Shown: in pieces, positions 10,342 through 20,025 of the stretch | Layout: each line of letters opens with the position of its first letter | How positions within the stretch are numbered: position 1 is the stretch's first letter | DNA from: Haemaphysalis longicornis | Lineage: Eukaryota > Arthropoda > Arachnida > Ixodida > Ixodidae | Assembly: GCA_013339765.2 (NCBI GenBank) | Contig: CM023450.1 | Location: forward strand, 105,851,344-105,915,343 | Direction of reading: 5' to 3' | DNA: 64,000 bases | Program-made: the position numbers and the translations under genes | Notes under the pieces: model-generated | What the model was told of the DNA's origin: nothing | Database searches by the model: none | Seen by the model: the letters and a program-made list of their open reading frames with translations, nothing else

Positions 10342-11749
10342 CGGGCGAGGACTGCCACTAAAGCGATTTCCGAGGTCAACCAGCCTAGTGGGCTCGCTCG
10401 TGGAAGCGGGGAGGTGGCTGCTGCCTTCGGCGACTACTACGAGAAGCTGTTCTCGCGCGCTGTTCCCGATGTTCCTCCGCCGGATGTCCTCGATGAGCTG
10501 CCCAAGGTCCCGGAGGACGTTAAGGCCGTCATAAACAACCCCATCACGGTCGAAGAAGTCAAAAGCGCTATAAAGTAACTGCCAAAGAATAAGTAACCGG
10601 GGCCGGATGGGATCGTTTCGGAGTTCTACCAGGTATTCCGAGAAGAGAGCAGCCCTGTCTTGGCGTCGGTATTCGAAAACATCAAAAACACAAAGCTGCT
10701 GCCACCTTCAATACGGAGCAGTAATTTGGTCCTAATACCGAAAAAAAACGTCTCATGATACGGCACCCAGTGTTGAAGATTTCAGGCCTATCAGTCTACT
10801 ATCAACAGACTACAAAATCCTATCCCGAATCCTGTCCAGATGGCTCGAGAAGGCCCTCAGCAGTGTGGTGGGTCCACATCAGACATGCGGATTCAGAGGC
10901 CGCTCTATCAACACCAATCTACACCGCATGAGGACTGTCTGTGAGGTGGCGGAGTCAGGGTTTTTTCCCCTTGCTGTCTTGCAACTCGACCTCAGAAAGG
11001 CCTTCGACCAAGTAGATCACGCCTTTCTGTTGATGCTCCTCCATCGGTGCGGGATAGGGGACGAAATGGTGGAGTGGATCAAGATCTGCTATACTGAAAT
11101 CACCACCAGCATCATTATGAATGGGGAGGTGGGGAGCCCCATCGCCGTGAGAAGGTCGGTCCGGCAGGGCTGCCCCATGTCCCCGATTCTGTTTGCATTA
11201 TATATAGAGCCACTTTGCAGAATGGCAATGGCATCGAAGTCAGTCAAAGGCTTGGTTCTCGGCGACGAAGAACTAAGAGTCCTGGCTTACGCCGATGATG
11301 TCGCGTTCGTATGTTCGTCGAAAGAACAGGTGAGGGAGATCGTCGCGCTCGCGCAATCATTCTGTCGGTTTTCGGGTGCTCAGCTGAATCTTTCTAAGTG
11401 CGAGGGAGCATGGCTAGGTGAATGGCCCACCAAACCACCACAGCTCTACGGAGTCCGATGGAGGGAGGCCATCACCCGCTACCTCGGAGTCAACCTGGAC
11501 TGCGGCCATGCCATTGCCCCCCGCTGGCAGTCAAAGCTGGCAGCCGCGGGTAGGAAGTTGGAGCCCTGGCGAGCGCGACACATCGCCTTTTTCTCAAGGG
11601 CACATGTTTGCAATGCCGAGTTATACCCCGGCCGTCCTGTACGTGGCCAGAGTATCGACCATCGACGCAGGCTCAGTGGCCCAAGCTACACCGGCCTGTT
11701 CGCAGTATTCATCTGGCGATCCACCATACGAGCCTATGCGTCGCACTAA
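10342..11749 (+). pseudogene. LINE reverse transcriptase domain, broken
   Basis: RT motifs appear in order: an AAFGDYYEKLF start, PGPDGIVSEFYQ (motif near 10590-10630, with stops just before it), a QTCGFRGRSI block, LQLDLRKAFDQVDH with the first catalytic Asp, SVRQGCPMSPILFALYIEPL, and AYADDVAFV at about 11285 with the catalytic Asp pair. The longest open piece runs 10865-11749. At least two stops near 10575-10590 and a frameshift near 10755 separate it from the upstream part. The GRSI block after QTC favours the Tx1/L1 side of the LINE tree over CR1. Confidence 0.85.
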
Positions 11750-12561
11750 CATTTTCTGGAGTCCGGAAGCGGTGGCCTCGGGCTTTGTTAACGTGGAGCT
11801 CAAGCTGACAGTGCAACGTTTTTTGTTCTTCCGGGATCGTCGTGACGGTTTCCTTCGGGCTGCTGCTGCAAAACGTAGGCTCCTCACATTTGGCCCCTTG
11901 GCTGCCAACAAAAGGGAAGTTTACACATAGTAACCGGGCAACGGGCCTTTTACAAAGAAGTGGCGCAGCGGTGGCCCTCTTGCATGGGACTGTTCTCTTG
12001 GGGAGTACCTGTGCGCAGTGGCCCCGAAGAAGTTGTACTGGGAACTGGTGAAACGATCCTTCCACCCTCCATGTATCGCTCACCACCTCTAGGGCGCATG
12101 AAAGTGACGTCCTCCGGCGAGTGCGGAAGCTCCCCATTCCTTCTGGTTCAAAGGATTTCTTCTTCCGCTTTCACACAGGGGTTCTACCCACCTAAGGCAA
12201 GACAGGGGGAGAGGGGCTTCTTTCTTCCTGGAGGGACCAACTGCTTGTTGTGTGGAAGGAGGGAGACGGCAGAGCACGTCTTTGTGGAGTGCAACACGGC
12301 GTCGTATTTCTGGGACGAGCTGCAGTGCTCTTTCGACCGTACTGGCAGCTCACCTGGGATGAACTTGAGGTTCTTGGAGGCGGCCCTCGGAGCACCCGCT
12401 CCTCCGTGACTCGCCGTCCACGTCATTGGTCTCCACTCGCTATGGAGGGCGAGAGTCGACGGTGGTTGAATGTGCCGAAGCCCGCGGCCGGCGTGAGGCA
12501 CTTTGTACAGAAGGCGCAGTGGGCAGTGGCCGCCCTTGACGGGCCCGATTCAGGACACTGA
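11750..12561 (+). pseudogene. LINE ORF2 C-terminus with zf-RVT-like zinc motif
   Basis: Frameshifted remains of the region downstream of the RT. The recognisable part is NCLLCGRRETAEHVFVEC at about 12240-12295, a C-x2-C-x7-H-x4-C motif of the zf-RVT type found at the end of Tx1 and plant L1 ORF2 proteins. The following ~90 codons show no conserved motif. The 3' UTR from 12562 to 13013 has no coding signal. Confidence 0.72.
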
Positions 12562-13013
12562 GCTTCGCGACTCACTGGCGCGGGGCTCACGAGCCCTCAT
12601 GGAGTTTAAGGTAGAGCAGCAAAGGAGATGGGACTTGATCTGAGGGCCGGAAGCGGGACAGCACCATGGGCCACTTCTGCCCACTAACGACTTTTCTCCA
12701 TAACTTCTACGCCCAACCCCTTGCCCCTAGTTCATCACCGTATACTGTAAACAAATGACACCATCGCCCATTTGTAAGTGTTTCTAACAGGAACCACGCC
12801 AGCACTACGTGGCTTTGCTGGCACTGCCTACGAATGGCTTCCACTTCCCTGTCGAAACACGCTGAATTTTGTCTTGGCTTGTACAGTTCCCGAACGCGAT
12901 TATTTGTCTGTGTGAGCATAGCATGTTACACTGTACTCTGAAACCTCAGTAACCACTTCATCTGGCCCTGTATGTATATTTGTAAATAAAGTTACTGTTA
13001 CAATAAAAAAAAA

Positions 13014-13201
13014 GTCGGCTTTGTGGTGCAGTGGGTAGAGTACCATGTACCTTGCGTTCCGCCCGCAGAGTCGTTGGTTCGAAACGTGGCGCCGGTAAGT
13101 ATTTTGTTTTTATATAGTGTAGGGGGAGCGATGCGGACTACGGACGCCAACGCGGGTGACATCGTGAGTTACTGAAATGCTCTGCATTTAAAAAAAAAAA
13201 C
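13014..13201 (+). mobile_element. tRNA-derived SINE, not Ruka
   Basis: The head has a box A-like TGGTGCAGTGGGTAGAG at 13024-13040 and box B GGTTCGAAACG at 13076-13086, followed by a ~90-bp body and an A10 tail at 13192-13201. Its first ten bases are the 3' TSD of the upstream LINE, so that LINE inserted at or just inside the 5' edge of this SINE. On its right side the SINE cuts off the C-terminus of the antisense LINE ORF2. Body sequence is unlike Ruka, so this is a second SINE family or a tRNA-headed chimera. Confidence 0.65.
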
Positions 13202-13440
13202 ACAGCATCCCGACATAGAACAAAGCAGTGATTAATTGTCTCAGGCTGGTTACACAAGCGACAGTTCACAGACCGAGGCACATATACACCTTTACTATTG
13301 AGCCATGTTTTAACAGGCAACGTGGATGTGTGCAACTTAAAAAAGAAAGTTTTTGCAGCCGCCTGGATGCCCATTTTCTTTACGTGCTTCAACACACTGT
13401 CATCTAAAAGCATCAGATATGGCTGGCGGTAAATGGGCAC
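13202..13440 (-). pseudogene. Tx1-like ORF2 C-terminal zinc-binding region, truncated
   Basis: The minus strand reads PIYRQPYLMLLDDS, then NCRLCNQPETINHCFVLC, a C-x2-C-x7-H-x4-C motif as in the zf-RVT region of the LINE at 9336-13013. The frame then runs into the poly(A) tail of the SINE, so the last part of ORF2 is lost. It belongs to the same ORF as 13701-14412, from which the Ruka insertion separates it. Confidence 0.78.
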
Positions 13441-13455
13441 TGGAAATAAAATTTC

Positions 13456-13700
13456 CCCCGCCGCGGTGGCTCAGTGGCTAAGGCGTTGCGCTGCTGAGCA
13501 CGAGGTCGCAGGTTCGATTCCAGGCCGCGGCGGCCGCTTTTCTGATGGAGGCGAAAAGCAAAAACGCCCGTGTGTACGAGATTTCGGCGCACGTTAAAGA
13601 TCCCCAGGTGGTCGAAATTAATCCGGAGCCCTCCACTGCGGCGCGCCTCAACGCCTGCGTTGCGTCGGCGCGTTAAACCTCACAATCAAATCGAATCAGG
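13456..13700 (+). mobile_element. Ruka-type tRNA-derived SINE
   Basis: The head holds box A TGGCTCAGTGGCTAAGG and box B GGTTCGATTCC. The body contains GGCCGCTTTTCTGATGGAGG, AAACGCCCGTGTGTACGAGA and the closing GCGTTAAACCTCACAATC. It is flanked by 13-bp duplications GAAATAAAATTTC (13443-13455) and GAAAGAAAATTTC (13701-13713) that differ at one base. It lies in the coding part of an antisense LINE ORF2 and interrupts it. Ruka is a SINE family described from ixodid ticks. Confidence 0.9.
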
Positions 13701-14412
13701 GAAAGAAAATTTCAATTAAAATGCCTATCAATTCCTTCCTGGAGAGACCGTACAGATACTCGAGAGAAAAACGCACAATAAGAAACTTGAAAGTGTCAGC
13801 AACCTCTTTCAGAAAGCCCCAAGGCGGCTTAGGATTCGCGGGGTGGGTTGGAGCAAATAAAAAAGGCAAATGAGCACTCAATTTATGCTGAATAAAAGCC
13901 TTTAACAATGGATGATCAGTCGTTTTGAAAAAGAAGAACCGCGAAACGAGCTGATGTACAAACAAATGCACCAATCCAACACCACCAGACCTTAACGGGA
14001 GGAAGAGGTTATCGCGGCGCATGGGCTCCCACTTGGACCGCCATACGAAGGTAGCCAACACTCTATGAAATGCTTGAACCTTATTTCCTGCACAACTAAG
14101 AACCTGCAGAACATAAACAAGTTTGGAAACGAGAAATACATTACACAGTTCTGCACGCGCAAATATAGATAGCTCCCGCCCCATCCATGCCTGCGTTTTA
14201 CGCTTCACTACAGTAAGCGCAGAAGACCAATGAGGTCCACTGTTTCGAATCCGATGTAGAGGAACCCCAAGGTACTGTATTGTTTCAGAGTCCCACGTAA
14301 TGCCTCCATATTGACGCGGCTGCGTACCCCAGCAGCCCTTCCAAAAACCTCTTGATTTTTCAAGGTTCACCTTAGCTCCACTTACATCGCAAAACCGCTG
14401 TGTCAGTGTCAT
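13701..14412 (-). pseudogene. Tx1-like ORF2, region after the RT core
   Basis: Continues the RT frame after a one-base shift. The sequence SGAKVNLEKSRGFWKG is the region that follows the YADD motif in LINE RTs, and TIQYLGVPL is the downstream YLG motif. The rest is the thumb/connection part with EPMRRDNLFLPLRSGGVG. It ends at the Ruka insertion. Confidence 0.8.
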
Positions 14413-14417
14413 TGCCT

Positions 14418-15665
14418 CTAAAACACTTTTCTGGTCCGTACAAAAAAGGCAAGGTCATCTGCATAGGCTAAAACTTTGGCTTCATAGTTTTCCAGTGAGA
14501 AACAATGAATGAAACTGCTTTGGAGAATACTAGTGCACAGGGGCTCAAGGTACAAACCGAATAAAAGGGGTGATAACAGGCAACATTGCCGTACGGAAGA
14601 TCTAATGGGTACAGGTTTAGAAAGTTCGCGGTTTATAATCAACCGGGTCGTACAGCTTTTGTAACAGAGAGATATTACTTTATACAAGGCTTCCCCAAGC
14701 CCAGCTGACCCCAGAACAGCAAAAAGGAAAGGATGGCTAACCCTGTCAAATGCTTTAGCAAGATCGATTTGAAGGAGCGCAACCTGCCCAGCACCATCGG
14801 ATACGCACTCCAGTACAGAACGAGCAATATGGATGTTCGTCTGGATGATCCGCCCCTGAATCCCGCAAGTCTGGTGCGAACCTATCAGACTTGTGATTGC
14901 AATCTGTAGCCTGCGTGCCAGCACCTTCGCGAATATCTTGTAATCAAAGTTACACGGAGATATCGACCTGTAGCCATCCACGCTTTTCAACTTTTCTACA
15001 TTGTCACTTTTGGGGATTAGTACAGTATAATCTTGGTAAAATGTAGAAGAAAGAACGTCAATTTCATAGGCCTTTGTAAATACTTCATGTAAGGCAGGTG
15101 CCAGAACACGCGGGAATTTTCGGTAGAACTCCGAAGTGAGGCCATTAGGTCCAGGTGACTTATGGGTTTGCAGGTTTGAAATGGCAATTTTCACTTCTAC
15201 AAGCGTAATCGGTCCTTCTACAAGAGCCCGCTCATCGTCACTGAGTTTAGGAAAAGGCTGGAGGAATACATTGAAATCAGGCGTACTACAGGTACCCGTG
15301 TTGGCATCAAAGAGTTTTTCATAATGGGAACAAAATGCTCCAAGTATACTGCGTCTATCAGAATAGCTTTGGCCCCCATACTCAATTTCGACTATAACTT
15401 TTTCTAGTGCTGACTGCCTTTCATCCCCAAATGCGCGTCGTGTTGGCTGCTCCTGCAAAAGCCTACGCGTTCTTGATCGAACAAAGGCTCCCCGATATTT
15501 TTCAGTCATATGCTGCTGAATCGGAGCTTTAACATTACATATTTCATCAAAAAATGTTCCGGCCTCAGCTCTTTCAGCCTGATGTAATTTCATCAAGGAA
15601 CTGCGGAGTTCACGCATGTGTAGTCGCTTCAAAAAGGATGACCGAACTGACGCCTGTATAGCCAA
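14418..15665 (-). pseudogene. Tx1-like ORF2 reverse transcriptase
   Basis: A 415-codon open piece on the minus strand with RT motifs in order: KSPGPNGLTSEFYRKF, YTVLIPKS, DGYRSISPCNFDYKIFAKVL, HQTCGIQGRIIQTN, LQIDLAKAFDRVSHPF (first catalytic Asp), SSVRQCCLLSPLLFGLYLEP and LAYADDLAFF (Asp pair). It is in the same frame as the endonuclease upstream, separated by a single TGA near 15717. A frameshift near 14447, in a T6 run on the coding strand, ends the frame early. QCC instead of QGC or QGD in the motif is unusual. Confidence 0.87.
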
Positions 15666-15716
15666 GTTTTTGATCTCTTGTTTAAAAAGGTCCCATTTTT
15701 GGAAAATACTAAGACT

Positions 15717-16553
15717 TCAAAGTTCGAATGTATCGTTCAAGCAAGCTGCTGCTGTGCGTTGAAAAAGTCCGTCCCAGAGTATACTATTGTTCAGTTTCCA
15801 CAGTTCCCAAGGAATGGTAGGAGCGTGCCTACCCCGTGGACCGATCCGTGCAGAGACCATGCAACGATCAGTAAAAAATATTGGCCGAACAACATAATCA
15901 CGCACAATGGAGCACTTTCCCGAGGAAACATAAATTCGGTCCAGACGGGCACTAGAAAAACGATGGAAATACGTAAAGTGTACAGTGCTCCCTATAACGC
16001 TTCCTATGTCAAGTAGGCCGTATTCACTAATCAGGTCACTGAGAACCGCGGCACTGGAATCATAGCGCCAGTTACCTGCTGCACGATCCTCCTGAGTGCA
16101 CACACAATTAAAATCACCTAGCAGTAGCACACTTCTCTTGGTGCACAAAAATTGAGCCAAGGAGAGGAAGAAACTCCTCCTCTCAGTCAATTTGTTGGGG
16201 GCATAAAAACAAATAATACACCATTCAGTTCCCGATATGTCAACGTCGCAGCAGACAAACCGCCCCACATCATCCACTTTGCAAGCAAGGACAGTCGCAT
16301 CAAGGTTTTTACTAACCAATAGCCTACACCCACCTGATAGGCCAACCGAGTGGCTAACGCAAACACTGTATTCAGATAAAACGGGCTGGAGAGCTGCCTG
16401 CGTGTCCTCATCTGTACTTAGCTTGGTCTCCTGAATGGCCGCAATAGTTACAGAATTTCTCTGAAAAAGCTGCAGAAGCTGATAATGCCTGCGTCTTTGT
16501 CTTAATCCCCTTACATTGAGTGCGGCGACGTGTACTGCTACAAAGTTGGCCAT
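15717..16553 (-). pseudogene. Tx1-like ORF2 endonuclease
   Basis: Starts at an ATG directly after ORF1 (ORF1 stop at ~16563). Endonuclease motifs: LNVRGLRQ near the N-terminus, IQETKLS with the catalytic Glu, FYAPNKL, LLLGDFNCVC, and SARLDRIYVS. At the place of the SDH motif the sequence is FTDRCM, so the catalytic histidine is lost. That alone should abolish nicking. The frame is otherwise open over 278 codons and continues after one TGA into the RT. Confidence 0.87.
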
Positions 16554-16562
16554 AGGAATCAG

Positions 16563-17190
16563 CTATTCGCCCCCCTCACCGAAAGAAGGAGTCACCCTAG
16601 TTTTTGACGACCGCTGAGACTGCCTCCGTGGGGTGGGCCGCACATTTGACCTGCTAGCTCCCGGATCTCCCCCTGCAACTGCTGCAAGGTCAGGCGCCTG
16701 CCTCTTCTCTGCACCAGAACAGGTCTCCTCTGAATAAAGAGAGGCCGGCCGCTTTAGGGGCCCTGAAGCAGCGTCCATCATCTCTTCAGAAAAAGGGGAT
16801 GCATCAGCCCACGATGCCGACGGCGAACTATTAGGCTCCGAAGAACCATCCTCAGCCATTGATGAAGCTTGCAGAAGTAGCGCGGTCTTCCCTAGCCACT
16901 CCACTGCAGGGAAGAGATGCGTTGTCACAGGAGCTCTCAAGTAGTTCGGCCTCCTTTGACGGGCCGACATCATCAAAGCCCCCTGGAATCTTCAGCTGAA
17001 GGCAAGACAGGCCCCACTGGCCCGCACTTCCTGGAATCTGGAAACCCACCATCGGGTGGTTTTGGTTCCCGGAGTACGTTGTCATGCTGTGGGGTCTCCA
17101 AGTTGGCAGATGGAGACTGCTGGGAAACGGTGGCCAGGCCTGGGGCAGCGCTGACTTCTCCTGAAGCATCTACCACTTCAGATGCATCCA
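16563..17190 (-). pseudogene. Tx1-like ORF1, C-terminal part
   Basis: The minus strand reads QMDASEVVDASGEVSAAPGL, and the remaining segments (MAEDGSSEPNSSPSASWADA and RRQSQRSSKTRVTPSFGEGG) reach a stop just before the ORF2 start. The sequence is Ser/Pro/Ala rich and probably disordered, as usual for the tail of LINE ORF1 proteins. At least one frameshift lies between the two open pieces near 16900-16980. It is separated from the Gag-like half at 19210-20025 by the CR1-like insertion. Confidence 0.65.
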
Positions 17191-17199
17191 TCTGTGAGT

Positions 17200-18318
17200 G
17201 AATGCTTATCTCGTTTTGTGCCGAAAAGAAAGAAATGCTTACAAAAAACAAACCCGTGGATTAATCGACATATAATTCATTTGAAACGACGACTGCGCCG
17301 GGCACGACAAAAAAGACCGAGAAACTCTGTTGCCATCGCTACGCTTAGTAACGACGTACGGAAGGAGTTAAAAACTGCTAAAAAGCATTTCTTTTCAACA
17401 ACGTTGGCTGATTATTTGAAAAATTCACCTCAGAAGTTTTGGAGATACTTGGTTGGGTCAAAGCCGGCTACAACCAGTGTACTTTTAAATGGAAATATTT
17501 GCAGTGATCCAGTTACAGTTGCTGAAGCTTTTAACAATTTCTTTAACAGTACATATACTAGCCCGACGGACATGGCCTCGATAAGTGAAGAACATGGTAG
17601 GCACTATGAAGATGACATTGTTATCTCTAGGGAAGGTATAATTGAATTGCTTTTAAAATTAGATGTCAAGAAGTCTTCAGGGCCTGATAAAATACCGAAC
17701 GAGTTTTTAAAGCGCTATTGCGAATGGGTTGCATTATTCTTAGTCGAAATTTTTGCCTCCTCATTGGAAACTGGTGTTGTACCGAGTGATTGGCTGCTAG
17801 CAAGGGTTGTGCCCGTGCCCAAAGTTGGAGACAAGCTGATGGTTGAAAACTATCGTCCCATTTCCATTACATGTACAGTGTGTAAACTTTTAGAGCATAT
17901 AATTGGTAAACATCTTGTTGCGTACTTTGAAAATAACAACCTCTTTTACAACAAACAACATGGTTTTCGCCGACGCCTTTCAACTGTGACACAGTTATTT
18001 GAAACAGTTCATCACTTTGCTGCAGCTATGAATTCGAAAGAACAAATAGATGTTATTTCATTAGATTTATCAAAGGCTTTTGACAGGGTATGTCATGCGA
18101 AACTTCTAAATAAATTACATGGTTATGGTGTTAATTTACAAATAATTAGGTGGATTCAAGCTTACCTGACGAATCGTCAACATTTTGTGGAAATAGCCGG
18201 AGAACATTCATCTTTTTTGTCCATCCCTTCTGGTGTGCCGCAAGGGTCGGTTTTAGGCCCAATTTTGTTTCTGCTGTACATTAATGACATTGCAAGTGGG
18301 TGTACATCCCAACATTGA
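17200..18318 (+). pseudogene. CR1/Jockey-group reverse transcriptase, main part
   Basis: After a linker (FVPKRKKCLQ, NPWINRHIIHLKRRL) the RT motifs are KKSSGPDKIPNEFLKRY, VVPVPKVGDKLMVENYRPIS, KQHGFRRRLSTVTQLFET, DVISLDLSKAFDRVCH (first catalytic Asp) and IPSGVPQGSVLGPILFLLYI. QGSVLGP and QHGFR..LST are the usual forms in CR1/Jockey-type elements. The frame ends at a stop at 18316-18318 caused by one extra base. The remainder continues in the next frame at 18320. Confidence 0.85.
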
Positions 18319-18319
18319 A

Positions 18320-19159
18320 GTGCGATTGTTTGCCGACGATTGTCTTTTGTTTACACGCGTCAAGACTGTGTCTGACCAAACTTGTTTAAATGATGCCTTA
18401 AACATTATTCACAATTGGTGCGCAAAATGGGATATGGAAATCAACCCTAAGAAGTCTGCCTGCATGACAGTCTCAAACAAGAAAACGCCTTTAATGTTTG
18501 ACTATGCAGTGAACATGAACCAAATCAAAAGATCCACCCAAATTAAATATCTTGGTATGACAATTACAGATACACTAAATTGGAATGCACATATCGACAA
18601 TATCTGCGGATCAGCTCAGCTGCAAACGTGGACTACTGAGACGTAAATTAAGAGGTGCTCCTCCTGAGGTTAAACTTCAAGCGTACAAAACTACTGTTCG
18701 GCCTACCTTAGAATACGCTAGTGTATTTGGGACCCGCATCACCAATATCAAATAAATAACTGGAGCGTGTTCAGAGGCTAGCAGCGCGATTTATGTTTTC
18801 CGTTTATGAGAGGAGGCAGTCAATAACAACCCTGCTCACTGAGGTTAAACTCCCTCAACTTGCCATTCGCCGAAAATCGCTTCGACTAAACTTTTTATAT
18901 CAGCTTTACAACAATAAGCTCAATTTAAACCCTAATCTCTATTTGCGTCCCCCAGGAAGAGTCTCATCACGAACCAATCACCCACACGTCTATTATGCCC
19001 TATACACCAAGAATTGACTCATTTAAAAACACTTTTCTTGTCAGAACGATTGTCGACTGGAACTGCCTTGCCGCTGATTTCTTTGAAAATGTAGACACAG
19101 TTGAATCTTTTGTTGGTAAATTAGAATTGTCATTGTATGATGTAGTTCCCACTCTGTAA
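18320..19159 (+). pseudogene. CR1/Jockey-group RT C-terminal part, frameshifted
   Basis: Opens with RLFADDCLLFTRV (catalytic Asp pair at about 18335), then KWDMEINPKKSACMTVS and IKYLGMTITDTLNWNAHI. A second frameshift near 18620-18650 breaks the frame, and further pieces read KLRGAPPEVKLQAYKTTVRP and RQSITTLLTEVKLPQLAIRR. The frame can be followed to the TAA at 19157-19159. The indels are all short. Confidence 0.8.
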
Positions 19160-19209
19160 CAGCCCGACAGGGCTTACAGTATTGTGAATAATAATAAATA
19201 AATAATAAT

Positions 19210-20025
19210 AAGGTGTTCGGAAGTTTCATAGTCTGTAGTCTTCGCCTGGCCCTGACGCAGTTTATCAATATACGCAATTACACAGTTTTCCACCGTATGT
19301 CCATAGCGCCGGCATTGGTAGCAACGGGGTGTACGGCACTGCCGACGCACGTGCCCAATCCTGCTACAACGAAGGCATAGCGGTGGTCTTCCCGGAATGA
19401 GTACCAAGCTCTGGATCCTAAAGACATCTAGCATGTGCGGGATACTGCTCACAGAGACACCTTCTTTCAACGCAAGGCAGACATCACGGTTCGAAGTTTC
19501 CATGTGCTCCATTCCAGGGCAACGCCAAATCTCCCGAGTTACAGACTGAACAGTGCCGTACGGTTCCAGCGCTTCCACAATTCGTCGGCTCTCCATGTGG
19601 CGGGGTAGCCAAAGTAGCATTACCTTGACCTCCCGCGAATCCGGGTCAAACACCATACACTTTAAGGACTTCACCGAAAAACGTCCGTGGTCTACAAGCT
19701 TCTGCTTCGCAAGAGCACTGACGCACGTTACCATCCATACATGGCTCATCTGGTATTGGCCAATGCTAATAATGTCCTTGAGATCCATAACTCGAGCAAG
19801 AGCATCCCTGAAGTCAGGAGCACGGCACGGGCGACCTTTGAGATCAGCATGCAGAAAAACGGTGTTGAAAACAACAATACCAGTCGGTAGACGGAGAAGG
19901 ACGATCTTGTAAGTATTTTCTTCTTGTCCAGACGATGAAGTACCTCGGCCAAAGGCTGATGCGCGGTTTCCAGCTTGCGTCATTGGAAAAACACAGCCGC
20001 TCCGAACGGGTTCACCTACAAACAC
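19210..20025 (-). pseudogene. Tx1-like LINE ORF1, Gag-like with two CCHC knuckles
   Basis: The minus strand gives about 275 codons ending where the CR1-like tail begins. Near the end are two zinc knuckles, CLRCSRIGHVRRQC and CYQCRRYGHTVENC, both C-x2-C-x4-H-x4-C. ORF1 proteins of this type bind the LINE RNA in a ribonucleoprotein. The first codon of the open frame (20023-20025) is GTG. The first ATG is at 19981-19983 and is the more likely start. The rest of ORF1 lies at 16563-17190. Confidence 0.82.

Larger units (their letters stand above)
9336..13013 (+). mobile_element. Tx1/L1-like LINE with inverted 5' end
   Basis: A non-LTR retrotransposon insertion bracketed by the 10-bp duplication GTCGGCTTTG. 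The first ~330 bp (9336-~9666) hold the start of the endonuclease domain on the minus strand. From ~9667 the rest of the endonuclease, the reverse transcriptase and a C-terminal zinc-binding region read on the plus strand. The 3' UTR ends with AATAAA and an A9 tail at 13005-13013. Head-to-head inversion within one TSD-bounded copy is the known signature of twin priming during target-primed reverse transcription. ORF1 is absent (5' truncation), and stops and frameshifts inactivate ORF2. Confidence 0.85.
17195..19205 (+). mobile_element. CR1/Jockey-group LINE, 5' truncated, nested
   Basis: Inserted into ORF1 of the antisense Tx1-like LINE. It carries the linker and RT of ORF2, a C-terminal region ending VDTVESFVGKLELSLYDVV before a TAA at 19157-19159, a short 3' UTR with the stem-loop AGCCCGACAGGGCT, and a tail of AATAA/ATAA repeats instead of poly(A). 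A short tandem-repeat tail is typical of CR1/L2-type elements. The endonuclease is missing (5' truncation). I could not find a clear target-site duplication. The insertion must be younger than the Tx1-like host element. Confidence 0.82.
13202..20025 (-). mobile_element. Tx1-like LINE, antisense, interrupted by two insertions
   Basis: Read on the minus strand the element shows ORF1 with two CCHC zinc knuckles (19210-20025 and 16563-~17190), then ORF2 with endonuclease, reverse transcriptase and the start of the zinc-binding C-terminus. ORF1 is split by a CR1-like LINE (~17195-19205) and ORF2 by a Ruka SINE (13456-13700). The 3' end is missing beyond the SINE at 13014-13201. Removing the insertions leaves about 4.6 kb. 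Apart from these breaks, ORF2 has one in-frame stop and one homopolymer frameshift, so it is fairly young. I could not place the 5' boundary upstream of ORF1. Confidence 0.85.
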
